DNA of 6,547 nt from an uncultured Anaerolineae bacterium (GTDB lineage: Bacteria; Chloroflexota; Anaerolineae; Anaerolineales; UBA4823), in NCBI GenBank assembly GCA_937129505.1, contig CAKZNJ010000622.1, forward strand, positions 1-6,547. Direction: 5' to 3'. This document shows positions 1-6,183 of this stretch, piece after piece; position 1 is the stretch's first letter; every line of letters begins with the position of its first letter. The notes below the pieces were generated by a model that saw only the letters and a program-made list of their open reading frames with translations, had not been told where the DNA came from and did not search any database. The position numbers and the translations under genes are program-made.

Positions 1-2
1 TG

Positions 3-248
3 AAGGGCGAAATTGCGCGGCGGGTCGATGAGGCATTGTCGCTGCCGTCGCCTGCCGATAGCCAAAGCTCGCCCAAACTGGAGAAACCCAAGGCCGCCCC
101 CGCACAGGCCCGGGAAGTCAAACCGGTGCGCAGCGAGGCCATCACCCTGCTGGCGGCTTTGCTGATGCTGCTCAATTTGGGAACGTTGAGCGACCTGCGC
201 CATCTGCTCTATGGCTTGCTGGGGTTGTCCGCCGAATCACTCCCCTAG
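3..248 (+). CDS. 3' end of an unidentified gene; hydrophobic C-terminal segment (5' partial)
   Basis: The frame is open from the left edge to a TAG stop at 246-248, so this is most likely the last 81 residues of a gene starting outside the window; the only in-window start candidate is a TTG at 36, which I do not favour. The visible part begins with a charged stretch (KGEIARRVDEAL), continues as a Pro/Ala/Lys-rich, probably disordered linker (about residues 13-44), and ends in a Leu-rich hydrophobic stretch (about residues 46-62, SEAITLLAALLMLLNLG) that could be one membrane helix, followed by a short Leu-rich tail. No family is recognised. The gene lies 14 nt upstream of a phage-adaptor-like gene on the same strand, so both may belong to one transcript, possibly of a prophage remnant. 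A membrane anchor is inference; the segment could also be an amphipathic packing helix. Confidence 0.5.
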   Translation, partial: KGEIARRVDEALSLPSPADSQSSPKLEKPKAAPAQAREVKPVRSEAITLLAALLMLLNLGTLSDLRHLLYGLLGLSAESLP

Positions 249-254
249 AAAGGA
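248..254 (+). promoter_or_regulatory. Shine-Dalgarno for the adaptor-like gene
   Basis: GAAAGGA lies 8 nt before the ATG at 263 and begins at the last base of the preceding TAG stop. It supports the ATG at 263 over the ATG at 255, which is in another frame and reaches TGA after three codons. Confidence 0.6.
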
Positions 255-262
255 ATGCCCAT

Positions 263-916
263 ATGACCACGCGTCAGCAAGTCAACGAACTGTGTCGGCG
301 GCGGTTGGGAGATCAGCGCGCTCCTTATGCTTTCACCGATCTGCAAATCAACCAGTGGATTCACGATGCCATCGCCGAATATTCCCAATTCTTCCCCCGC
401 ACCCTGTGGGCAGAGTTCACTCTATCTGCGGGCCAAAACCCGCTCGATTTGAGCAGCTTGATCGGCTTTCAAACCATCTTGCGGGTGGAATATCCTGGCG
501 GTGTTCAACCGCCCTCTTTTTTACGCCGAGTGCTGCGCAGCCAAACGACCTTTTTCAACGGCTGTTCCGTTTATGACCTCGATCGCGATGAACAGGGAAG
601 ATGGCAACTCCATCTCGGTTTGACGCCCCAAGGCGGTGAGCGGCTGGGATTAACCTATCAGGCGGATCACCTCTACCCAGCCAGCGATGAGACTCACCTG
701 ACCATCCCTGACCGCCATCTAGAGCTGATCCTCCTGTTCGTGCGTATGGCTGCCCTACAAGAACAGCTTGCCCAGCTTGGGGCGCAGAGCCTGCCTGCTC
801 CGTCACTCTTGAGCGTGCGGGCGTTAAACGCCGCCCGTGCCCGCCAGGAATATTTAGAAGCTCTGGACAAAGCCCGCCGGGCAGAAGGCGAAAGCGTGTT
901 GGTGACGGGCTGGTAA
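263..916 (+). CDS. Phage head-tail adaptor-like protein (putative)
   Basis: A complete 217-residue protein with ATG start, good Shine-Dalgarno and TAA stop. The N-terminus (RQQVNELCRRRLGD, then YAFTDLQINQWIHDAIAEYS, about residues 4-41) has the pattern of small phage head-tail connector/adaptor proteins: a short helix ending in RRLGD, an aromatic 'F/W-T/S-D' turn, and a helix of the 'I-x2-W/L-I-x2-A-I' type followed by FPR. The middle (about 50-140) is beta-rich and starts with a segment about a regular base (LSSLIGFQTILRVEYPGG), as in those proteins. The C-terminus (about 150-205) is helical and Ala/Arg/Glu-rich, ending in an ARARQEYLEALDKARR-type helix. In phages such a protein sits at the portal ring and joins capsid to tail. 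No terminase, portal, capsid or tail gene can be seen, because only 262 nt lie upstream and an unrelated housekeeping block follows. The family call is by pattern only; it could be a domesticated or orphan copy. Confidence 0.5.
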   Translation: MTTRQQVNELCRRRLGDQRAPYAFTDLQINQWIHDAIAEYSQFFPRTLWAEFTLSAGQNPLDLSSLIGFQTILRVEYPGGVQPPSFLRRVLRSQTTFFNGCSVYDLDRDEQGRWQLHLGLTPQGGERLGLTYQADHLYPASDETHLTIPDRHLELILLFVRMAALQEQLAQLGAQSLPAPSLLSVRALNAARARQEYLEALDKARRAEGESVLVTGW

Positions 917-986
917 AAAGGCGAGCGCAGAGCTGTCCTCCGAGCGGCTGATTGAACAGCAAAACCTCTCTGCACCAACTGAAAGC

Positions 987-1013
987 GGCGGGTTGGAGCT
1001 GTCACAACCCGCC
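987..1013. terminator. Hairpin between convergent genes, possible bidirectional terminator
   Basis: A perfect 9-bp inverted repeat GGCGGGTTG / CAACCCGCC (987-995 and 1005-1013) with a 9-nt loop lies in the 101-nt gap between the adaptor-like gene and tyrS, 4 nt after the tyrS stop. On the + strand it is followed by TTGTTC, on the - strand by GCTTTC; both are poor U-tracts. The position argues for a terminator and the tails argue for a weak one. The rest of the gap (917-986) shows nothing else. Confidence 0.45.
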
Positions 1014-1017
1014 TTGT

Positions 1018-2250
1018 TCACTTAGCCTCTACAACTTGTAAAAAGCGCCGTTTACCCACCTGCAAAATTCCACCATGCGGAAAGGGTTGGCTCGCATCGC
1101 TCAGCGTCTCCCCATCCAAACGCACGCCATGCTGTTCGATCAGACGGCGCCCTTCGCTCTTGCTGCCAACCATCTTCGCCGCCAGCAGAACGTCAAGGAC
1201 GGTCTGACCCGGCTGGAAGTGATAAACGGGCATCTCTTGCGGCGTACCACCTTGCTGGAAGACGCGGACAAAAGCTTCCTCCGCTTCAGCAGCCGCTTGC
1301 TCTCCATAGAAAATCTCGGTGATCTCGCGGGCAAGCTTCATTTTCACGTCGCGGGGATGGTATTTCCCACTCGCCATGCCTTCTTCAAGGTCCTGAATGT
1401 ATTCACCCGACCAGCGCGTCACCAGACGGAAGTAGCTGCCCATGGCGAAATCGGGGATGCTCATCACCTTGCCGTACATATCCTCGGCGGTGGTGTTCAA
1501 GGGGATATGATTGCCCAACGACTTGCTCATGCGCACCACTCCATCGGTGCCGGGCAAAATCGCCATGATGATGGGAATATTGGGCTTTTCACCCAAAAAA
1601 GTCATAATCTTGCGCGCTGCCGTCGCAATGTTGAAGAGCTGATCTGTGCCGCCGACCTGACAGTCGGCTTTTAGGGCATAGGCATCGTACCCCTGCATCA
1701 GAGAGTAAAAAGTCTCATGCAAGTAAATCGGGTCGTTTCGTTCCCAGCGCAGGCGGAAATTCTCGCGGGTTAAGAACTGCTGCAGCGTGAAATTGGAAGC
1801 CAAATGAATCAAATCGGCAAAATCCAATCTCGATAGCCATTCAGCATTGTAGCGGATAATGGTTTTTTGGCGATCGAGCACCTTATATGCCTGTTCGGCA
1901 TAGGTGCGAGCATTCTGTTCCACTTCTTCGGGCGTAAGGCGGGGACGCAGGACGTCTTTATCCGAGGGGTCGCCAATCAGAGAGGTGTAGGTGCCGATCA
2001 GGAATGTCACCTCATGCCCCAGCTCTTGAAATTGGCGCAGTTTGCGCATGGTAATGGTATGACCGAGGTGTAAATCAGCCGTGCGCGGGTCATAGCCACA
2101 ATAAACCCGCAAGGGACGCCCTTCCTGTTGCGCCTCGATCAGCCGCTGGCGCAGTTCTTCGCTAAAGACGTTTTTCAATTCCTCATCACCATATTCTGTC
2201 CCCCGCATCAGGTATTCTACTTGCTGGTCAATGGTCATCGCCAATGTCAT
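1018..2250 (-). CDS. tyrS: Tyrosyl-tRNA synthetase (TyrZ-type)
   Basis: This cytoplasmic class I aminoacyl-tRNA synthetase uses ATP to activate tyrosine and charges tRNA-Tyr. The 410 residues are the full family length. Visible landmarks are: YCGYD (50-54) in the first strand of the Rossmann fold; the HIGH-type motif HLGH (61-64); LIGDPS (91-96); the tyrosine-binding pattern Y182-x3-Q186-x2-D189 followed by QVGGTDQ (198-204); the KMSKS loop as RMSKS (240-244); and a C-terminal S4 RNA-binding domain (about 348-408, including VGSKSEGRRLIEQHGVRLDG). The spacing of HLGH to the following MRKLRQFQELGH is of the TyrZ subfamily rather than the E. coli type. The ATG at 2250 is chosen because GGAG lies 6 nt before it; a second ATG at 2238 (Met5) has no such site. 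The gene is separated by 179 nt from the upstream ECF block and probably has its own promoter. All key motifs are intact. Confidence 0.97.
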   Translation of the reverse strand: MTLAMTIDQQVEYLMRGTEYGDEELKNVFSEELRQRLIEAQQEGRPLRVYCGYDPRTADLHLGHTITMRKLRQFQELGHEVTFLIGTYTSLIGDPSDKDVLRPRLTPEEVEQNARTYAEQAYKVLDRQKTIIRYNAEWLSRLDFADLIHLASNFTLQQFLTRENFRLRWERNDPIYLHETFYSLMQGYDAYALKADCQVGGTDQLFNIATAARKIMTFLGEKPNIPIIMAILPGTDGVVRMSKSLGNHIPLNTTAEDMYGKVMSIPDFAMGSYFRLVTRWSGEYIQDLEEGMASGKYHPRDVKMKLAREITEIFYGEQAAAEAEEAFVRVFQQGGTPQEMPVYHFQPGQTVLDVLLAAKMVGSKSEGRRLIEQHGVRLDGETLSDASQPFPHGGILQVGKRRFLQVVEAK

Positions 2251-2256
2251 GTTCTA

Positions 2257-2260
2257 CTCC
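2257..2260 (-). promoter_or_regulatory. Shine-Dalgarno deciding the tyrS start
   Basis: GGAG with a 6-nt spacer precedes the ATG at 2250. The alternative ATG at 2238 is preceded by coding sequence without a comparable site, so the longer N-terminus is preferred. Confidence 0.6.
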
Positions 2261-2277
2261 ACTTTTGGATTTCAGCC

Positions 2278-2299
2278 GTTTCAAGCAGAAGGATGAAAC
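2278..2299. repeat. Short inverted repeat over the tyrS promoter -10
   Basis: GTTTCA (2278-2283) and TGAAAC (2294-2299) form a perfect 6-bp inverted repeat with a 10-nt spacer. It covers the proposed -10 hexamer and likely transcription start of tyrS. It could be an operator or a leader hairpin; six base pairs can easily arise by chance. Confidence 0.2.
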
Positions 2300-2321
2300 T
2301 TAACCTGTTGTTCCCTGTCAA
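2293..2321 (-). promoter_or_regulatory. Putative sigma-70-type promoter of tyrS
   Basis: On the - strand a perfect -35 TTGACA (2321-2316) is followed after exactly 17 nt by TTTCAT (2298-2293), a 4-of-6 match to TATAAT. Transcription would begin near 2286, giving a leader of about 36 nt, too short for a T-box. The call rests on consensus matching and on its place in the gap upstream of tyrS. The rest of the gap (2322-2429) holds a TAAAAT (about 2367-2372) with no clear -35 partner. Confidence 0.4.
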
Positions 2322-2429
2322 TCAATCTTTACTTGCTGAGCTTGCCTGAATTGAATGAGTGTATTTTACCTCACCCCAGCATGCCGTGCGGGCTTGTGGT
2401 GGGTGGGTAGATCGTCATCCTGGGTATTC

Positions 2430-2939
2430 TCAACGAGAATAGATCACTTCTTCACCCAACTGCTCAGCGATGCGCAACCCGCTTTGTAAGACGATCTGGC
2501 GGACGATCTCATCTCCCTGAGCAAAGCCGGTTTTGGCTTGAACTGTCCCGCGATACTTGACTTCCCCTAGGGTGTGAAAATCGAAACGTGTTCCCTTTCC
2601 GCGCACCTGCACGCGTTTACCCCACACCGCCGGGCGCACGCGCACCTCTTCAATTTCCTCCCAGCCGAGCTTTACCTTGCGAACGCCATTTTCAAAGCGC
2701 ACCCCGCCGCTGCTCAGGGCGAGGAGGGTTTTCCGCTCCACCCAATTGCCAAAGCTGATCAAGAGCGCAGCACCCAGCGTCAAAATCGCCAATAACTCAC
2801 CGGTAAATGGCAATTCCCAAGGTGTGAGCCGAAAAACAAACCACAAGACGAACATCAAAAAGGCAAGAATCCAAGCGTTGCGTTCGCCGCTGCGGGGGGC
2901 TAATTCAGGGGTAAAAATTTTCTCGTCAGAACTCTCCAA
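2430..2939 (-). CDS. Small membrane protein with C-terminal PH-like domain (function unknown)
   Basis: From the TTG at 2939 this is a 169-residue protein with two hydrophobic helices (about 22-38, NAWILAFLMFVLWFVF; and about 47-64, GELLAILTLGAALLISFG) close together near the N-terminus. A soluble tail (about 70-150) of alternating strands follows, of the kind seen in bacterial PH-like membrane proteins: SSGGVRFENGVRKVKLGWEE, then EVRVRPAVWGKRVQVRGKG, and a terminal helix (about 140-158). No catalytic motif is seen. The start is uncertain: the frame stays open upstream into ecfT, with TTG codons at 3041 and 3026, the latter preceded by GGAAGGAG at 5 nt, giving up to 203 residues and about 100 nt of overlap. 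The TTG at 2939, two bases after the ecfT stop, is the simplest choice, but its ribosome site is weak. It is probably cotranscribed with the ECF genes; a role in transport is not shown. Confidence 0.7.
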   Translation of the reverse strand: MESSDEKIFTPELAPRSGERNAWILAFLMFVLWFVFRLTPWELPFTGELLAILTLGAALLISFGNWVERKTLLALSSGGVRFENGVRKVKLGWEEIEEVRVRPAVWGKRVQVRGKGTRFDFHTLGEVKYRGTVQAKTGFAQGDEIVRQIVLQSGLRIAEQLGEEVIYSR

Positions 2940-2941
2940 GG

Positions 2942-3718
2942 TTAGAAAGAAAGCCTTTCGCCTACGATCAAAGCCACACAAAAGACGGAAAACAGGGCAA
3001 CCAAGAGGATGCCACTGCGTGTCCAATGGAACTCCTTCCAATAGGTGCGTTCTGGATAGGCGCCAAAGCCGCGCGCCTCAATGGCAACTGCCGTATTTTC
3101 CGCCTTGCGCAACCCGTTCACGATCACCGTAAAAAGATACCGTTGCCACAAGCGGAGTCGATGTTTCAAAGGCGATTGGGCTGCTTTTCCCCGAATGGCA
3201 TGGGCAGCACGTACCGCTTCCACTTCCCTTTGAATCAAGGGAATATACCGCAGCGCCATGAAAATAGCGAAAGCATAGCGGTAGGGCAAGCCCAGGTAGG
3301 CAAATCCCACCATCAGTTGGTAGGTATCGGTGGTCCAGATCAACAAAAACGAAGCCAGCACCATGATGGCTAAGCGGAAAAAATAAGCCCCGCCGGCTTC
3401 CAGCGGCTCTCGAAAAACGACATAACTTCCGATGTTAAACAGAGGCGTCACTCCCTTGGTGACGAAATAATGAAAAGCCCCCAGTAGAAAGGCAACTCCG
3501 AAAATCAACGGGGAGACACGCCAAATCGACTTCAGGGGCACTTTGGCGATGAATAAAGCAGTGAACAGCAGCACTCCAAACATCGTGGCGCGGCTGTAGG
3601 TGGTTTGAAATTGAAACGTCGCCACGACGACAATCACCACCCAAAGCAGTTTGCTCAGCGCATCGGCGCGATGGATGGGCGATTCTTTTTCAACGTAGAC
3701 TAGAAGTTGTTCGCTCAT
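2942..3718 (-). CDS. ecfT: ECF transporter transmembrane coupling protein (EcfT/CbiQ family)
   Basis: EcfT is the membrane scaffold of energy-coupling-factor importers: it links the ATPases to the substrate-binding S protein and transmits ATP-driven motion. The 258 residues are the usual length. Hydrophobic segments lie at about 23-36, 44-60, 68-86, 112-130, 135-155 and 236-252. The long cytoplasmic part carries the two coupling helices with the family's Ala-Arg-Gly type signatures: motif I as AHAIRG (172-177), with Ile in place of the usual Ala, and motif II as EARGFGA (214-220). The N-terminal HRxDPRTK-like motif is present as HRADALSK (16-23). The start ATG overlaps the ecfA stop by 4 nt (ATGA, 3715-3718), so translation is probably coupled. 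It corresponds to YkoC in the YkoEDC layout. Family assignment is firm; the S partner is inferred to be the YkoE-like protein two genes upstream. Confidence 0.93.
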   Translation of the reverse strand: MSEQLLVYVEKESPIHRADALSKLLWVVIVVVATFQFQTTYSRATMFGVLLFTALFIAKVPLKSIWRVSPLIFGVAFLLGAFHYFVTKGVTPLFNIGSYVVFREPLEAGGAYFFRLAIMVLASFLLIWTTDTYQLMVGFAYLGLPYRYAFAIFMALRYIPLIQREVEAVRAAHAIRGKAAQSPLKHRLRLWQRYLFTVIVNGLRKAENTAVAIEARGFGAYPERTYWKEFHWTRSGILLVALFSVFCVALIVGERLSF

Positions 3719-5439
3719 TGGACTGCTCGGATAAATTTCTCCACCGTGTTGATATCTGCCGGGAGGCTTGCCCCCTGTTGACGCAACTCAGTAAGCAGGC
3801 GGTTTAAGGCTGTCGGGCGCAAATTGGCTTGGCGGATAACCTCCTCAAGCGTAAAAAGCGTCTGCGGTTCACCGTCATAGAGAATGCGTCCCTCCGCCAT
3901 GACAATGGCGCGGTCAATGTGCGCTTCCACTAAGCGCATATCATGGGTGATCATGATGACGGTGATGCCCTGCTGGCGCAGTTGGTTAATGTAGTCCATC
4001 AACCGTTCCGTCATGCGCCGATCCTGACCATAGGTCGGTTCGTCAACGATCAACACTTGAGCGCCGCCGCCAACCAACATGGTCGCCACCCCGAGGCGGC
4101 GTTTGGCGCCTTCAGAAAGCGCAAAGGGGTGGGTTTGAGCGTCATCTTGTAAATCCAACTGACGCAGGGTATCCACAACTCGCGCTTGAATCTCACTGAG
4201 ATGGGTAATTCCTTTGGCTAACAGGCTGTAAGAAAGTTCTTCAAAAACCGTATCGCACAAGAATTGATGTTCGGGGTTCTGAAAGACCAAGGCGATGTGG
4301 TTTGCTAGCTCGGCTACCTTCCATTGTGAGGCGTCTTTGCCAAACAAGCGCAGCACCCCGCCGGTGGGTTTCAACAGACCTACGAGAAGTTTCGCCAGCG
4401 TGCTTTTGCCTGCCCCGTTCTGTCCGATGATGGCAACGATCTCGCCGCGGCGCACCGAAAAGGAAACGCCACGCAACGCCGTGACTTTGGGGTTATAGGC
4501 ATATTGCAGGTTTTCCGCTTCGATTAAGGCCTCTCCCCCTTCCACTGCCTTGGGTATCTGATCGCTTGGGGGGGCAAAGGTCAGATGGGCAAAGGCTTGT
4601 TTAGCTTCCGCAACGGTCAGGGGCAAGGTTTCGCGGTCAAGCTTGCCCTTTTCTCGCAGACGCAAGCCGATCTCGGTTGGCTCCGGCAGCCAAACGCCAA
4701 CCTGTAACATGTGCAAGCCCGCTTGACGGATGACTTGGCGGGGTTCACCCTGAGCGATCATTTTGCTCTCAGATAAATAGAGAACCTGATCTGCCTCAGC
4801 GATGAACTCATCCAAGTCTTTGCTCACCAAAACGATCGTCTTCCCCTGCTGACGCAAGCGCAGAATTAACTCATGCACTGCATAAGTAGTGGCTGGGTCG
4901 AGATTGGCGGTAGGCTCGTCGAGGATCATCAGCGGCGGTTCCATCGCCAACACGGAGGCAAAGCCCAGCTTTTGAATTTGCCCACCCGAGAGCGCCCACA
5001 CGAGATGATGGCGAAAACGGCTTAAGCTCACCGTCTGCAAGGCGCGTTCGACCCGCTGATGGATCTCGGTTTTGGGCAGCTTGAGATTTTCAGGCCCAAA
5101 AGCCACTTCATCCTCTACTCTCAAGGTGGCAAACATCCATTCCGGGTCTTGAAAAAGCAAGCCGGCCGAAAGGGCAAGGTCCTTCACCGCCGTTTGGGCG
5201 ACATCTTTCCCGTCCACCATCACCCGCCCCTGCAAGACACCACCCAGCAGGTGGGGCAAAATCCCCGTCATTAACATACACAAGGTGGACTTGCCACAGC
5301 CCGAAGGTCCCACCAACAAGGTGAGCGAACCACGCGGCAGCGTAAAACTGACCTCGCTTAGTGCCGGGGTGGTTCGCTCAAAATGATAAAAAGTCACCTG
5401 ATCGAAGGCGACAAGTGGCGCAGGCGATGATGAAGCCAT
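3715..5439 (-). CDS. ECF transporter ATPase, two fused ABC domains (YkoD-like)
   Basis: A cytoplasmic energy subunit with both ATP-binding domains in one 574-residue chain. Half 1: Walker A GPSGCGKST (44-52), Q-loop Gln97, signature LSGGQ (150-154), Walker B MILDEP (171-176) with catalytic Glu175, D-loop ANLD. Its switch position reads VSKD, with Lys207 where a His is expected. Half 2: Walker A GQNGAGKST (339-347), Q-loop Gln387, signature LSEGA (441-445) instead of LSGGQ, Walker B VLIVDEP (462-468) with Glu467, and an intact switch His499 (ITHD). The linker (about 240-305) contains a PSDQIP stretch. In an ABC dimer half 1's Walker A/B pair with half 2's signature, so both departures fall on one site; the other site is canonical. 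The ATG at 5439 lies 16 nt after the YkoE-like stop, with no clear Shine-Dalgarno. Fused ATPases next to a YkoE homologue match YkoD. The asymmetry is seen; its functional effect is inference. Confidence 0.93.
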   Translation of the reverse strand: MASSSPAPLVAFDQVTFYHFERTTPALSEVSFTLPRGSLTLLVGPSGCGKSTLCMLMTGILPHLLGGVLQGRVMVDGKDVAQTAVKDLALSAGLLFQDPEWMFATLRVEDEVAFGPENLKLPKTEIHQRVERALQTVSLSRFRHHLVWALSGGQIQKLGFASVLAMEPPLMILDEPTANLDPATTYAVHELILRLRQQGKTIVLVSKDLDEFIAEADQVLYLSESKMIAQGEPRQVIRQAGLHMLQVGVWLPEPTEIGLRLREKGKLDRETLPLTVAEAKQAFAHLTFAPPSDQIPKAVEGGEALIEAENLQYAYNPKVTALRGVSFSVRRGEIVAIIGQNGAGKSTLAKLLVGLLKPTGGVLRLFGKDASQWKVAELANHIALVFQNPEHQFLCDTVFEELSYSLLAKGITHLSEIQARVVDTLRQLDLQDDAQTHPFALSEGAKRRLGVATMLVGGGAQVLIVDEPTYGQDRRMTERLMDYINQLRQQGITVIMITHDMRLVEAHIDRAIVMAEGRILYDGEPQTLFTLEEVIRQANLRPTALNRLLTELRQQGASLPADINTVEKFIRAVQ

Positions 5440-5455
5440 GCGGTCTTGCGTTTCG

Positions 5456-6115
5456 TCAGGAGCGGGTTGCTCGAACTAAGCCCGTGCGGGCGATCATCTT
5501 GCCCAGCGCCAGCCCCAATAGACCCGACAGGATGAAACCAGAGATCAAGTTGATGGGTGTTGCGATCCAATATTGACTGACAACTTCTGGTGTGGTATCC
5601 CAGCCGAACAGATAAGCAGTCCACACCGTCCCAAATTGAGAAGCTGCTGCGCCAGCCAAGCCCAGGCTGAACCAATTAAAGGAGCGGTAGTTGCAGATCG
5701 CCAAAACAGCCTCGGCGGCGATTCCCTGAGTCACTCCCCAACCGATGGTGGCAATTCCAGAAGGATTGCCCAGCAGAGCCTCAACAGCCGTATCCAAAAC
5801 GCCGACAATTAACATTGCGCCGGGCTTGCGGATGAGAAAGAAGGCAAGGATATATGCCCACATAAATGCCCCCTGCAGCGCCGCTCCTGCCAAGGGCCCA
5901 CCCGCCGCATTGGCGGCGTTCCAGAGGATGCCAGTGCCCGTGTTGACCACGCCGGAGATCGCTGCGATCACCGCCATGAGGATCAGATCGCGGTTGGTGA
6001 AACCAAAGTTCCACCCGGCGGCGGTCTCTTCTTTGCCTAGCTTGACAAAGCGGGCAATTACCCCCAAGATGACAACAATAAGGACATTGATGACAAGCAT
6101 TACAGGTAGAGTCAT
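5456..6115 (-). CDS. ykoE: ECF transporter substrate-binding (S) component, YkoE family
   Basis: An integral membrane protein predicted to bind a small nutrient and deliver it through EcfT and EcfA. It matches the YkoE family: FTNRDLILMAVIAAISG (39-55), LWNA and GGPLAG (64-77), RKPGAML (96-102), VEALLGNPSG (111-120), GVTQGIAAE (127-135), and NYRSFNWFSL (142-151). Known YkoE partners YkoD and YkoC in Bacillus and supply thiamine or its hydroxymethylpyrimidine moiety. Hydrophobic segments lie at about 5-22, 43-58, 80-95, 98-115, 123-141, 147-163 and 185-205. The first is an N-terminal extra helix ahead of the usual domain, which starts near residue 40. The start ATG has a strong Shine-Dalgarno, AAGGAGG at 7 nt. 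The gene directly precedes the fused ATPase and EcfT genes, so the partnership is well supported. The substrate is not established: the leader shows no TPP riboswitch, and the upstream gene is a methylamine methyltransferase. Confidence 0.85.
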   Translation of the reverse strand: MTLPVMLVINVLIVVILGVIARFVKLGKEETAAGWNFGFTNRDLILMAVIAAISGVVNTGTGILWNAANAAGGPLAGAALQGAFMWAYILAFFLIRKPGAMLIVGVLDTAVEALLGNPSGIATIGWGVTQGIAAEAVLAICNYRSFNWFSLGLAGAAASQFGTVWTAYLFGWDTTPEVVSQYWIATPINLISGFILSGLLGLALGKMIARTGLVRATRS

Positions 6116-6122
6116 AGCAAAA

Positions 6123-6129
6123 CCTCCTT
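6123..6129 (-). promoter_or_regulatory. Strong Shine-Dalgarno of the YkoE-like gene
   Basis: AAGGAGG, complementary to the 16S rRNA tail, lies 7 nt before the ATG at 6115. It is the best ribosome site in the window and fixes the start, including the extra N-terminal helix. Confidence 0.75.
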
Positions 6130-6131
6130 AG

Positions 6132-6158
6132 AAAAAATATTTTGGCGTCATTTGCCAA
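6132..6158 (-). terminator. Weak hairpin plus U-run between the MtmB-like gene and the YkoE-like gene
   Basis: On the - strand TTGGC (6158-6154), a 7-nt loop and GCCAA (6146-6142) are followed by AATA and a six-T run. This resembles an intrinsic terminator or attenuator just ahead of the YkoE Shine-Dalgarno. The stem has only 5 bp, so read-through is likely. It could lower expression of the ECF genes relative to the methyltransferase. Confidence 0.3.
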
Positions 6159-6171
6159 CCGAAGCCTTGTA

Positions 6172-6183
6172 AAGTAGCTACTT
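6172..6183. repeat. 12-nt palindrome over the MtmB-like stop codon
   Basis: AAGTAGCTACTT is a perfect palindrome that contains the TAG stop of the methyltransferase-like gene. It lies just ahead of the hairpin at 6142-6158. It could be a protein-binding site or accident; without a loop it would not make a good RNA hairpin within one molecule. Confidence 0.3.

Noticed and set aside
555..1005. Two open frames on the - strand (555-962 and 694-1005)
   Set aside because: They are opposite the adaptor-like gene, overlap each other, are Arg-rich and show no family pattern.
1075..1674. 199-residue open frame on the + strand
   Set aside because: It is the antisense of tyrS, which has all its family motifs in the - strand frame; the translated product is His- and Ala-rich without recognisable domains.
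2251..2429. T-box leader of tyrS
   Set aside because: No T-box core sequence is seen, and the likely promoter leaves only about 36 nt of leader.
2426..2440. ATTCTC-AAC-GAGAAT hairpin at the end of the PH-like gene as a terminator
   Set aside because: It overlaps the stop codon and is followed by ACCCAGG, with no U-run on the - strand.
5781..6158. 125-residue open frame on the - strand
   Set aside because: It is a frame-shifted shadow of the YkoE-like gene, which has the strong ribosome site and clear family motifs.
6116..6177. TPP riboswitch ahead of the YkoE-like gene
   Set aside because: The 62-nt gap is too short and lacks the conserved CUGAGA and ACC...GAUC-type elements.
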